Source of the DNA: CAVVIH01 sp963748295
GTDB lineage: Bacteria; Acidobacteriota; Vicinamibacteria; Vicinamibacterales; 2-12-FULL-66-21
DNA length: 64,000 nucleotides
NCBI GenBank assembly: GCA_963748295.1
Contig: CAVVIH010000004.1
Span: forward strand, 124,001-188,000
Direction: 5' to 3'
Shown here: positions 39,401-47,957 of the stretch, in pieces
Layout of the letters: every line of letters starts with the position of its first letter
Position numbering within the stretch: position 1 is the stretch's first letter
Notes under the pieces: model-generated
What the model was told of the DNA's origin: nothing
What the model saw: only the letters and a program-made list of their open reading frames with translations
Databases searched by the model: none
Position numbers and translations under genes: made by a program

Positions 39401-41157
39401 ATGCCCTCCGCGTTTCGACGGCTCTCTTCCATACGTCAACAGGTACCGTCGCCGGTTTCTCCTCGGCCTTGGCTGTGTCGTCACCACCACGTCGATCCAG
39501 CTGCTCTCGCCCTGGGTGCTCAAGCACGCGATCGACGATCTGACGGCGGGCGTCACCCGGCAGAAGCTCGCGCTCTACGCCGCGATGCTGCTCGCCATCG
39601 CGTGCGTCGGCGGCACGTTCGGTTACCTGATGCGGCGGATCCTGATCGCCGCCTCGCGCGACATCGAGTACGACGTGCGCAACGAGTTCTTCGCCCGCCT
39701 CCAGCAGCTGCCGCTCGGCTACTACCAGGCGCACCGCACCGGCGATCTGATGTCGCGCGCGACCAACGATCTGAACGCCGTGCGCACGATGATCGGGCCG
39801 GCGGTGATGTATTCGGCGAGCACGATCCTCGTGTTCGTCGTCGCCATCATCCTGATGCTCTCGATCGACGCGCGGCTGACGCTCTGATGGCGCTGCTGCC
39901 GCTGCCGATGGTGTCGATCAGCGTGAAGCTACTTCGGCCGCGCGATCCACACTAGGTTCGAGGCGATCCAGGCGCAGCTCTCGGAACTCAGCGCGGTCGT
40001 GCAGGAAGCGCTGGCGGGCGTCCGCGTCGTGCGCGCCTACAACCAGGAGCCGCACGAGATCGCACGGTTCAGGGCCGCGAACGACGAGTACGTGCGTCGC
40101 AACCGGCGGCTGATCCGGCTGCAGGGCATGTTCTATCCGAGCATGACCCTGTTCCTCGGCCTGGGCTCGCTGCTGGTGCTCTGGCTGGGCAGCCGGGAAG
40201 TGATCAGCGGCCGCATCACGCTCGGCGAGTTCGTCGCGTTCAACGCCTACCTGGTGATGCTCAGCTGGCCGATGATCGCGTTCGGCTGGGTCACCAACAT
40301 GCTGCAGCGCGGCATGGCGTCCTGGAAACGGATGCTCGAGATCATCGACACGGTGCCGGCGATCCGGGATTCGCGACGTCACCGAGCGCGGACGCACCGC
40401 GCCGGTTGCCGGGGGGATCGAGTTCCGGGATCTGACGTTCCGCTTCCCGGGCTCGGAGCGCACATCCTCGACAGCATTTCGCTGCGCATCGAGCGCGGCC
40501 AGACCGCCGCCATCGTCGGCCCGACCGGATCGGGCAAGTCGACCATCGTCAGCCTGCTGCCGCGGCTTCACGATCCGCCGCCGGGCAGCGTGTTCCTCGA
40601 CGGGATCGACGTCCGCGAGATTCCGCTCGCGCGTCTTCGCGAGGCGATCGGGGTCGTGCCGCAGGAGCCCTTCCTCTTTTCCGAATCGATTGCCGAGAAC
40701 ATCGCGTTCGGCGATCGAAGCGCCAGACGCCGCCCGGCTGCGCGAGGCCGCCGCGATCGCGCGCCTCGACAAGGATGTCGACAGCTTTCCCAAAGGCTAC
40801 GAGACCCTCGTCGGCGAACGCGGGATCACGCTGTCCGGGGGCCAGAAGCAGCGCACCGCGCTCGCCCGCGCGCTCATCATCGATCCGCGGATCCTGATCC
40901 TGGACGATGCGCTCTCGGCGGTGGATACCTACACCGAGGAGGAGATTCTCCGGCGGCTGCGCGGGGTGATGCGCCAGCGGACGTCGCTGATCGTTGCGCA
41001 CCGCATCTCGACCGTCCGGGACGCCGACGTCATCTTCGTGCTCGACGGCGGCCGCATCGTCGAACGCGGCACTCACGACGATCTGGTCGAGCAGGGCGGC
41101 CTTTACGCGGGCATGTATCGGAAGCAGCTGCTCGAAGAGGAGCTGGCAGAGGCTTGA
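39401..41157 (+). CDS. ABC exporter half-transporter with degenerate Walker B (subunit 1), frame-broken
   Basis: About 585 residues, bridged over about six single-base breaks (near 39425, 39888, 39935, 40372, 40462 and 40728). The six-helix exporter domain includes SIQLLSPWVLKHAIDDL, IEYDVRNEFFARLQQLPLGY and RTGDLMSRATNDLNAVRTMI. The ATPase domain has Walker A GPTGSGKST, Q-loop VVPQEPFLFS, signature LSGGQKQR, Walker B ILILDDALSAVD and switch histidine VAHRIST. The catalytic glutamate after Walker B is aspartate, as in the degenerate subunits of heterodimeric exporters such as TM287/288 and BmrCD. The partner is the next gene. Substrate unknown; lipids and drugs are typical. Confidence 0.85.
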
Positions 41158-41162
41158 CCATC

Positions 41163-41309
41163 GCTGATTGCAGATTGCAGATTGTTGATTGCGAAACTGG
41201 CAGACCTAAAGGTCTGCGCTACGCCATGACGGTCGTAGTTGATTGCGAATCTGGCAGACCTGAGGGTCTGCGCTACTCCATGGCGGCCGTAGCAGGCCTT
41301 CAGGCCTGC
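41163..41309. repeat. Three GCAGACCT-AGGTCTGC palindromes plus GATTGCAGATTG words
   Basis: After the stop of subunit 1 come GATTGCAGATTGCAGATTGT words (41165-41192). Then three 18-base palindromes follow at 41200-41217 (GCAGACCTAAAGGTCTGC), 41254-41271 (GCAGACCTGAGGGTCTGC) and 41292-41309 (GCAGGCCTTCAGGCCTGC). The first two share the flank GCGCTAC(G/T)CCATG. The third carries a compensated change that keeps the stem. The element separates the two halves of one transporter by 167 bases. Confidence 0.9.
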
Positions 41310-41324
41310 CTCATAGAAGATTCC

Positions 41325-43118
41325 ATGCACGAAGAAGAAGTCCTCGGCAAAGCCTACGACGCGCGGCTGATGCGGCGGCTGCTCGGCTACCTGCGGCCGT
41401 ACAAGCTGCAGGTGGCGATCGCGCTCGCGGCGATCATCGCGTCGTCGGTGCTGCAGCTCGCGCAGCCGTGGCTGATGAAGGTCGTGATCGATCGCTACAT
41501 CGCGACCGGCGACCTCGCAGGGACTCAACCTGATCGCGCTCGGGTTCCTGGCGATCCTGCTCGCCTCGTTCGCGCTCGAATACGTGCAGACCTGGATGCT
41601 GCAGATGACCGGCCAGCGGATCATGTTCGACATGCGCATGCAGATCTACGGGCACCTGCAGCGCCTCGACCTGCAGTTCTACGACCGCAACCCGGTCGGC
41701 CGGCTGATGACGCGCGTCACGAGCGACGTCGACGTGCTGAACGACCTGTTCACCGCCGGGGTCGTCTCGGTGTTCGGCGACATCTTCACGCTCGCGGGGA
41801 TCATGATCGTGCTGGTGGTGATGGACTGGCGGCTGGCGCTGATCGCGTTCTCGGTGCTGCCGCTGATCGTCCTGGTGACGCAGTGGTTCCGCCGCAACGT
41901 CCGCGAGCTGTACCGCGTCGTCCGGGTGCGCATCGCCCGCATCAACGCGTTCCTGCAGGAGCACATCACCGGCATGTCGACGGTGCAGCTGTTCCGCCGC
42001 GAGCCGAGGACGTTCGCCAGGTTCGACGAGATCAACCGCGCGCACCGCGACGCCAACGTCGATTCAATCTTCTATTACGCGGTGTTCTACCCGGCGATCG
42101 AAATCATCGGCGCGCTGGCGTCGGCGCTGATCATCTGGTTCGGCGGCGGCTGGACGCTGCAGGGCACGCTGACCGTCGGCTCGCTGGTCGCGTTCCTGCT
42201 GTACTCGCGGCGCTTCTTCCGGCCGATCAGCGACATGTCGGAAAAGTTCAACGTTCTGCAGGCGGCGATGGCGTCGTCCGAGCGGATCTTCAAGCTGCTC
42301 GACACCCCGGTCGACCATTACAGCGGGCTTGCCGCACCGTAGCTGCGTCGCGAGCCAGGCAGCGACACGCGCCGGGTCATATCGTGTTCGACCACGTCTG
42401 GTTCGCCTATAACGGCGAAGACTACGTCCTCAAGGACGTCTCGTTCGAGGTGCAGCCCGGACAGCGCATCGGCATCGTCGGCGCCACCGGAGCGGGGAAG
42501 TCGACGATCATCAACCTGCTGCTGCGCTTCTACGACGTCAGCAGCGGGCGCATCCTCGTCGACGGCATCGACATCCGCGAGATGCCGCTGCACGAGCTGC
42601 GCTCGCTGTTCAGCCTGGTGCTGCAGGACGTGCACCTCTTCTCGGGCACGATCGCCGACAACATCCGGCTGGGAAATGGCGAGATCACGGATCGAGCAGG
42701 TTGCCGACGCCGCGCGAGCCGTGCACGCCGATCGCTTCATCGAACGCGCTGCCGAACGCGTACGCGAGCGCCGGTCGCCGAGCGGGGCGCGACGCTGTCG
42801 GTCGGCCAGAAGCAGCTGCTGTCGTTCGCGCGGGCGCTGGCGTTCGATCCGCGCATCCTCATCCTCGACGAGGCGACATCGAGCGTCGACACCGAAACCG
42901 AACTGCTGATTCGCGACGCGCTGCACGTGCTGATGTCAGGCCGGACGACGATTGCCATCGCGCACCGCCTGTCGACGATCCAGGACATGGATCAGATCCT
43001 GGTGCTGCACAAGGGCGAACTGCGCGAGGCGGGGTCGCACCAGGAGCTGCTGGCGCGGCGCGGCATCTACTTCAAGCTGTACCAGCTTCAGTACAAGGAG
43101 CAGGAGAGAGTCGCGTGA
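41325..43118 (+). CDS. ABC exporter half-transporter with competent Walker B (subunit 2), frame-broken
   Basis: About 597 residues; breaks near 41520, 41580, 42342, 42690, 42745 and 42780 largely cancel. It begins MHEEEVLGKAYDARLMRRLL. The exporter domain has MRMQIYGHLQRLDLQFYDRN and VTSDVDVLNDLFTAGVVSVF. The ATPase domain has Walker A GATGAGKST, Q-loop LVLQDVHLFS, signature LSVGQKQL, Walker B ILILDEATSSVD and AIAHRLST. Here the catalytic glutamate is present, but the signature has V for the first G. In a heterodimer this altered signature would face the aspartate-bearing Walker B of subunit 1, giving one degenerate and one active site. It follows subunit 1 in the same direction. Confidence 0.87.
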   Translation: MHEEEVLGKAYDARLMRRLLGYLRPYKLQVAIALAAIIASSVLQLAQPWLMKVVIDRYIATGDLAGTQPDRARVPGDPARLVRARIRADLDAADDRPADHVRHAHADLRAPAAPRPAVLRPQPGRPADDARHERRRRAERPVHRRGRLGVRRHLHARGDHDRAGGDGLAAGADRVLGAAADRPGDAVVPPQRPRAVPRRPGAHRPHQRVPAGAHHRHVDGAAVPPRAEDVRQVRRDQPRAPRRQRRFNLLLRGVLPGDRNHRRAGVGADHLVRRRLDAAGHADRRLAGRVPAVLAALLPADQRHVGKVQRSAGGDGVVRADLQAARHPGRPLQRACRTVAASRARQRHAPGHIVFDHVWFAYNGEDYVLKDVSFEVQPGQRIGIVGATGAGKSTIINLLLRFYDVSSGRILVDGIDIREMPLHELRSLFSLVLQDVHLFSGTIADNIRLGNGEITDRAGCRRRASRARRSLHRTRCRTRTRAPVAERGATLSVGQKQLLSFARALAFDPRILILDEATSSVDTETELLIRDALHVLMSGRTTIAIAHRLSTIQDMDQILVLHKGELREAGSHQELLARRGIYFKLYQLQYKEQERVA

Positions 43119-43169
43119 AGTGCGACAGCGCACGATGAACGCGCGCGGGGCGTGCGACGTGTCTACGGC

Positions 43170-43727
43170 TTATCGCGGAACCGAAATCGGACCCTGCTGC
43201 GTGATCGGGCGGGACGGCAGGGTGGTCCCTGGCGCGGCCTCGCGCTGACGGAAGAGGCGATCGACCAGACGCGGGCTGCTGGCTGTCGGGTTCCAGCCAA
43301 GGCGCAGCACGGTCACCTGGATGTTGCGCCGGCCGAAGTCGAGCGCCTCGTAGCAGCTCCACATGTAGATGTCGATCTGCCGGCCCTGAACCGCCGGGCC
43401 GGTATCCATGACGGTATAAATCCCGGCGTACTTGTCGGGCACCCGCTCGACCTGAATCACCGACCCGACCGGCAGCAGGTCCGGGTCGGCGGCGGCAATC
43501 CCGGTCCGGACGTTGACCCCGGAGGCGGTCGTCGTTCCCTTGCAGTAAGCCGTCGCGCTGAATTTCAGACGGCTCCCGGGGTGGGGGACAGCCGTCTCTT
43601 CCCGCAGCTCGTCCTGTTTCGCGGCGTACTTCGAGTCCAGCGCCGTCACCTGATAAACGAAGGTGAAGGAGACAGCACCTACCGCTGTCGCGACGAGCTT
43701 ACGGCCGGCCGATCGCGAAAGAAACAT
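43170..43727 (-). CDS. 3D domain protein (RlpA/MltA-like cell-wall enzyme)
   Basis: About 185 residues from the ATG at 43727; an alternative start at 43784 would add 19 polar residues. One membrane-spanning signal anchor (RKLVATAVGAVSFTFVYQV) is followed by a 3D domain, named for three conserved aspartates. AADPDLLPVGSVIQVERVP holds the first, and YTVMDTGPAVQGRQIDIYM (about 115-135) the other two. ATAYCKGTTTASGV is the usual N-terminal strand of the fold. The double-psi barrel of 3D proteins occurs in lytic transglycosylases and stationary-phase cell-wall proteins, so a peptidoglycan role is likely. It is convergent with the ABC exporter. Confidence 0.88.
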   Translation of the reverse strand: MFLSRSAGRKLVATAVGAVSFTFVYQVTALDSKYAAKQDELREETAVPHPGSRLKFSATAYCKGTTTASGVNVRTGIAAADPDLLPVGSVIQVERVPDKYAGIYTVMDTGPAVQGRQIDIYMWSCYEALDFGRRNIQVTVLRLGWNPTASSPRLVDRLFRQREAAPGTTLPSRPITQQGPISVPR

Positions 43728-43836
43728 GTATGGGCTGTAGCTGGGGTGCCTTTCACTATATCGGTCGGAGCAGCAGCCAGTCAAAGCCTAACGGCCGAGC
43801 TTGGTTCTTATACTGAGGGGTAGAGACTCACGCAAC

Positions 43837-44340
43837 TCATTTGTGGTCAGTATGTTGATGCCCGTGTAGCGCCTTATGCCGGCGATGGGCTTCGATCATG
43901 GCGAGGGAGACCCGGTAGGCAACCGTAGAAAGCGCGAGCGCGCCCAGGGTTGAGCCGAGGGCGTAGGCCCAGACGAGCGGCGTGAGCGCCCCAGCCGCCC
44001 GGCGGAACTCGATCCAGGAGACCTGGGTCATGGCGGCGGTCATCTTTTCCACCAGACCGGGGGGAACGTCGACCCTCAAGAGCGCGGCGCCGGCGAGAGT
44101 CGCCAGCGTGTAGTAGGCCGGGAGGATCCAGGGAAGGTTCGAGTAGACCCCGAGGATGACCGCGACCCGGTTCAGGTTGAAGATGAACGCGAATGCGATC
44201 CCGAGGACGGTGTGGAAGCCGAGGAACGGCGAGAAGCCAAAGAACACGCCGAGCGCGAACGCCGCCGCCGTCCGGCGCGGGGTGTCGTGCGTGTGGAGGA
44301 GCTGTTCAAGCCAGCGGCGGGCCCTCGGGAAACGATCCAT
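43837..44340 (-). CDS. DUF2062 domain membrane protein
   Basis: A 167-residue protein with three or four transmembrane helices. TPRRTAAAFALGVFFGFSPF, LGFHTVLGIAFAFIFNLNRV and VYSNLPWILPAYYTLATLAG are the conserved DUF2062 blocks. The last residues are histidine-rich (HRRHKALHGHQHTDHK). The function of the family is not established. It starts five bases after the thiL stop, at the end of the thrS-to-thiL gene row. Confidence 0.92.
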   Translation of the reverse strand: MDRFPRARRWLEQLLHTHDTPRRTAAAFALGVFFGFSPFLGFHTVLGIAFAFIFNLNRVAVILGVYSNLPWILPAYYTLATLAGAALLRVDVPPGLVEKMTAAMTQVSWIEFRRAAGALTPLVWAYALGSTLGALALSTVAYRVSLAMIEAHRRHKALHGHQHTDHK

Positions 44341-44344
44341 CGGC

Positions 44345-45382
44345 TCAGAAGTGGGAGAATCCCGGGGGCAGGGGTGTAGCGGCGCCGTCGCGCACCAGCT
44401 CGATCGTCCGGTTCCCGGTCAGCTCGCCGATCGGCGTCAGGCTCAACCCGCCGATGACGTGAAAGACGCCGCGAAGCCGGTTCCTTCGCCGCGGCGGGAC
44501 CGAGAACAGCAGCTCGTAGTCGTCGCCGCCGCGCATGCAGCGCTCGACAGGATCGACATCCCGGCTCGAGAACCATTCGACCGCGCCGGGATGGAGCGGC
44601 AGCTTCGCCGAATCGATCCGCGCGCCGGCGCCGCTCGCCTCCGCGATCTGGTGAACCGCGTCTGCAAGCCCATCGCTGAGATCCATGCAGGCGCTGGCGG
44701 CGCGCATCCGCCCAAGCGCAGAGCCGAGGCGCGTGCGCGGCTCGGGCCGGCGATGCCGGCTCACGCATTCTGACAGGGCCGGAGTCGGCGGCTCGGCCCG
44801 GCCCGACGCGTTCGCACGGAGCCAGTCGAGTCCCGCCGCCGCCGCGCCGATGGTGCCGCTGACGTAAAGCAGATCCCCTGGACTGCCAGCGCTTCGCGTC
44901 AGCACTTTTCGCGGTTTTGCAAATCCCATCACGGTGACGTCGATGACGAGCGGACCGGGCGAGCGCGTGATGTTGCCGCCCGCGAGCGCGACCTTCAGTC
45001 CCGCGGCAAGCCCGAGGAGGCCATCCAGCATCCCGTCAACCGCATCCACCGTCGTCGAGTCGGGGAGCATGAACGACAGCAGCGCGATTCGCGCCGTGCC
45101 GCCCATCGCGGCGATGTCGCTGACGTTGACCGCCAGCGCCTTGTGGCCGATATCGGCCGGCGAGGAGAATCGGCGGTCGAAGTGAACTCCCTCGACCAGC
45201 GCGTCCGTCGTCAGTACCTCAAGCGCGCCGCGCTCGGGCGCAATCACCGCGGCGTCGTCACCCGGCCCGACGATCAGGTCCGACGGCGGTGAGGGGAGGC
45301 GCTGCCGGATCCGTTCGATCAGGCCGCGCTCGCCGAGCTCCGAGACGAGGCGGCTCGCCGTCGCGCTACCGGGCGTACTCAA
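44345..45382 (-). CDS. thiL: Thiamine-monophosphate kinase
   Basis: A 345-residue enzyme that phosphorylates thiamine monophosphate to thiamine pyrophosphate. Motifs are DLIVGPGDDAAVIAPERG (about 30-48), VLTTDALVEGVHFDR, IGHKALAVNVSDIAAMGG (about 85-103) and ALAGGNITRSPGPL. MDLSDGLADAVHQIAEASG and MRGGDDYELLFSVPP are the PurM-like nucleotide-binding segments. The start is a TTG at 45382 that overlaps the end of rny by 17 bases; no ATG fits. In E. coli thiL sits with ribH and nusB; here it follows rny. Confidence 0.95.
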   Translation of the reverse strand: MSTPGSATASRLVSELGERGLIERIRQRLPSPPSDLIVGPGDDAAVIAPERGALEVLTTDALVEGVHFDRRFSSPADIGHKALAVNVSDIAAMGGTARIALLSFMLPDSTTVDAVDGMLDGLLGLAAGLKVALAGGNITRSPGPLVIDVTVMGFAKPRKVLTRSAGSPGDLLYVSGTIGAAAAGLDWLRANASGRAEPPTPALSECVSRHRRPEPRTRLGSALGRMRAASACMDLSDGLADAVHQIAEASGAGARIDSAKLPLHPGAVEWFSSRDVDPVERCMRGGDDYELLFSVPPRRRNRLRGVFHVIGGLSLTPIGELTGNRTIELVRDGAATPLPPGFSHF

Positions 45383-46943
45383 CGGCTCGGGTCTCGCGGA
45401 TGACGGTCACCTTGATCTGACCGGGGTATTCCAGCTCGTTCTCGATGCGGCGGGCGATGTCGCGCGACAGCCACACGGTTTCTTCATCCGAGATGCGGTC
45501 GCTCTCGACCACGATGCGGATTTCGCGGCCGGCCTGGAGGGCGAAGGCCTTCGAGACGCCCTGGAAGGAGTCGGCGATGTTTTCCAGTTTCTCGAGCCGC
45601 TTGACGTACGACTCGAGGATGTCGCGGCGGGCGCCGGGGCGTGCGGCGGAAATCGCGTCGGCCGCCTGGACGATCATGGCTTCGAGCGACGGCCAGTCGA
45701 TGTCCATGTGGTGGGCGGCGACCGCCTGGAGCACCGGCTCGCTCTCGCCGTGCTTGCGCAGGAACTCGAGGCCGAGCTCGAGGTGCGTGCCCTGCAGATC
45801 GCGATCGATGGCCTTGCCGATGTCGTGGAGGAACGCGGCGCGCGCCGCCACGTGTCCGTTCAGGCCGATCTCCTTCGCCATGATTCCGGCCAGGAACGCG
45901 ACCTCCTTCGAGTGGTTCAGCACGTTCTGGCCGTAGCTGGTTCTGAACTTCAGCCGGCCCATGAGGCGCAGGACCTCGGGATGCAAGTCGTACAGCCCGA
46001 GCTCGAATGCGGCCGCCTCACCTTCGCGGCGGACCGCTTCCTCCATCTCGGCCTTCACCTTTTCGACGACTTCTTCGATCCGGGCGGGATGAATCCGTCC
46101 GTCGGCAATCAGCCGCTCGATCGCCTGGCGCGCGACCTCGCGACGGAACGGATCGAAACTCGACAGGATGATGGCTCCGGGCGTGTCGTCCACGATCAGC
46201 TCGACGCCGGTCGCAGTCTCGAGGGCGCGAATGTTCCGGCCCTCACGCCCGATGATCCGCCCTTTCATGTCGTCGCTCGGCAGATCGACCACGGATACGG
46301 TCGTTTCGATGGCGTGCTCGGCGGCGCTGCGCTGGATGGCGTCGGTAATGATCTGCTGTGCACGCAGGGCGGCCGTTTCGCGCGCCTCGGTCTCGAGCCT
46401 TTTCACGAGATTGGCGGCGTCGCGGCGGGCGTCGGACTCGATCTGCTTGAGGAGCAGCTCGCGCGCCTCGTCGGCGGTCAGCGACGCGACCCGTTGAAGC
46501 TCGCGCTGGCGGTCGTTGACGAGCTGCTCGGCGCGTGTCTTGGCCGAATTGATCTCCTGTTCGCGCTGTCCCAGGATTTTTTCGCGGCCGCGAAGATCCT
46601 GCTCGAGCCGGTCGGTCGAGGCCAGGCGGTCGGCCAGCGCGCGCGTCTTGTCGGCGAGCCCCTCCTCCAGGCCGATGATCTCCTGGCGCCGATCGCGCGC
46701 CTGGCGCTCGGCTTCGGTCGACAGCTCGTGCGCCTTCTCGCGGGCGGCCAGCGTCGCCTCTTTCCGGATCGTTTCAGCGTCGCGTTCTGCTTGTTTGGTG
46801 CGGCGTTCGGCTTCGATGGTCGCGCGGCCGATGGTTTCTTCGGCAATCCGCCGGCGCGAAGCCAGCCACCATGCGAAGATGCCGCCGCCGACGACCGCGG
46901 TGACGAGCGCGGTGGTGATCACGTTGACTGCCTGCAGTCCCAT
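45366..46943 (-). CDS. rny: Ribonuclease Y
   Basis: A 525-residue membrane-anchored endoribonuclease that initiates mRNA decay. It has one N-terminal helix (NVITTALVTAVVGGGIFAWW), a coiled coil to about residue 200, and a KH domain (MKGRIIGREGRNIRALETAT, about 212-231). The HD phosphohydrolase domain holds AFLHDIGKAIDRD (about 365) and QAVAAHHMDIDWPSLEAMIV. The length matches the family norm of about 520. GGGGAAACGC precedes the ATG. It is preceded by a roughly 180-base leader with no further gene and then by the 6S RNA. Confidence 0.97.
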   Translation of the reverse strand: MGLQAVNVITTALVTAVVGGGIFAWWLASRRRIAEETIGRATIEAERRTKQAERDAETIRKEATLAAREKAHELSTEAERQARDRRQEIIGLEEGLADKTRALADRLASTDRLEQDLRGREKILGQREQEINSAKTRAEQLVNDRQRELQRVASLTADEARELLLKQIESDARRDAANLVKRLETEARETAALRAQQIITDAIQRSAAEHAIETTVSVVDLPSDDMKGRIIGREGRNIRALETATGVELIVDDTPGAIILSSFDPFRREVARQAIERLIADGRIHPARIEEVVEKVKAEMEEAVRREGEAAAFELGLYDLHPEVLRLMGRLKFRTSYGQNVLNHSKEVAFLAGIMAKEIGLNGHVAARAAFLHDIGKAIDRDLQGTHLELGLEFLRKHGESEPVLQAVAAHHMDIDWPSLEAMIVQAADAISAARPGARRDILESYVKRLEKLENIADSFQGVSKAFALQAGREIRIVVESDRISDEETVWLSRDIARRIENELEYPGQIKVTVIRETRAVEYAR

Positions 46944-47126
46944 GCGTTTCCCCGCTCGCCGCTCGAGCCGTGTGCGCGCGGCTCATGGCGTTTATCTAGA
47001 TCCCGTTTGAAGCGGAGAGGGCGCGCGGCGGTCGAGGCACATGGCCGCCGGCCAGTGTGGGCGGCGTCGTGCGCCGGGGGCCTGCGTCATCTCCCCGCCG
47101 GGTCGCGGGAGGTCTATGGATGAAAA

Positions 47127-47306
47127 GGCCCCGCTTTGCCGTGTGGGGAGGTCGGATGAACCTGCGTAGAGCAGGTGGAACCGCTGCACAAGTCGCGCTT
47201 CAGGCTTCCTCTTGCAGAGGCATGCACACCACGCGACGTCGCGATTCTCTTATGGTGAAACGTTGGCTCAAACGAGCCTCCGAACCATCACGCGCAAAGC
47301 AGGGAA
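47127..47306 (-). ncRNA. ssrS: 6S RNA
   Basis: A roughly 180-nucleotide RNA just after zapA, the classical ssrS neighbourhood. The closing stem is formed by CCCTGCTTTGC (5' end, near 47304) and GCAAAGCGGGG (3' end, near 47129). Conserved parts resemble E. coli 6S RNA: TTTGAGCCAACGTTTCACC against its TGAGCCGATATTTCATACC, then GCATGCCTC, GAGGAAGCCTGA against GAGAAGCCTTAA, and TTCCACCTG. CCTTTT follows the 3' end. 6S RNA mimics an open promoter and binds RNA polymerase holoenzyme in stationary phase. The exact ends are estimates; TAAGAT at 47323-47328 could be its -10. Confidence 0.85.
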
Positions 47307-47348
47307 CTCGAACCCTGTAAGGATCTTACCTTAGGGGGCGAAAAACCG

Positions 47349-47666
47349 CTATCTGGCGGTGGCTTCCGGCCCGACTTCGGCCAGGGCGAGATCCAGCAGG
47401 CGTTCCAGCTCGCCGGCGCGGTCCGCCACGCCGGCCTGCCGGTTCCGGACATCGTCACACGACCGGAAATACTCGTCGACGATATTGATAGCCGCCAGGA
47501 TGGCGATCTTGAGGGTATCGCCGGCCGGGGTCTCGCGGGCCGCGAGCGTCATCTTGGCGTCGACAAACGCCGCCAGCTCGGCGACGTAAGCGGGATCGAG
47601 CCCGCTCCGGATCGCGTACCGCTGGCCGTGAATCTCGACGTGGACGACGCGGCTGGGAGACTCCAT
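47349..47666 (-). CDS. zapA: Cell division protein ZapA
   Basis: A 105-residue FtsZ-ring stabiliser. RVVHVEIHGQRYAIRSGLD is the N-terminal beta-hairpin. YVAELAAFVDAKMTLAARET, KIAILAAINIVDEYFR and the C-terminal coiled coil complete the family pattern. It starts immediately after the stop of the upstream zapB-like gene with no gap (TAA ATG). Its 3' end is followed by the 6S RNA gene, as in many proteobacteria. Confidence 0.93.
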   Translation of the reverse strand: MESPSRVVHVEIHGQRYAIRSGLDPAYVAELAAFVDAKMTLAARETPAGDTLKIAILAAINIVDEYFRSCDDVRNRQAGVADRAGELERLLDLALAEVGPEATAR

Positions 47667-47948
47667 TTACAAGTTGAGGCTTTCAATCTGCTGGAGCATC
47701 TCGTTGACGCGGTCGCGGATGACCGTCCGCTCCTCGCGCAGCGCGCTCAGCTCGCCGGTCGAGCCCTCGGCGTCGGCCAGCCGCGCGCGCGTCGAGTCCA
47801 GCTCGCGCGAGAGGCGGGTGTTCTCGTCCGCCATCCGCGCGCCGTCGTTGCGGAGCCGTTCGACGGCGCCGACGAGCAGCTTCAGTTTTTCTTCGAGCCG
47901 GTCGATTGCCTCGATGTCGACCGAGCGGGTTGCTACACCTTTCGCCAC
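47667..47948 (-). CDS. zapB: Short coiled-coil protein, ZapB-like
   Basis: A 93-residue protein that is almost entirely one coiled coil (AIDRLEEKLKLLVGAVERLR, ENTRLSRELDSTRARLADAE, ERTVIRDRVNEMLQQIESLN). The length and the position directly before zapA support a ZapB-type division-ring protein. Coiled coils give weak homology, so the name rests mainly on context. It starts nine bases after the pheT stop. Confidence 0.75.
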   Translation of the reverse strand: MAKGVATRSVDIEAIDRLEEKLKLLVGAVERLRNDGARMADENTRLSRELDSTRARLADAEGSTGELSALREERTVIRDRVNEMLQQIESLNL

Positions 47949-47957
47949 TGTGACTCC

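Noticed and set aside
46944..47126. A riboswitch or leader peptide before rny
   Set aside because: No known riboswitch core or convincing short reading frame was seen; only a GC-rich leader without recognisable structure by eye.
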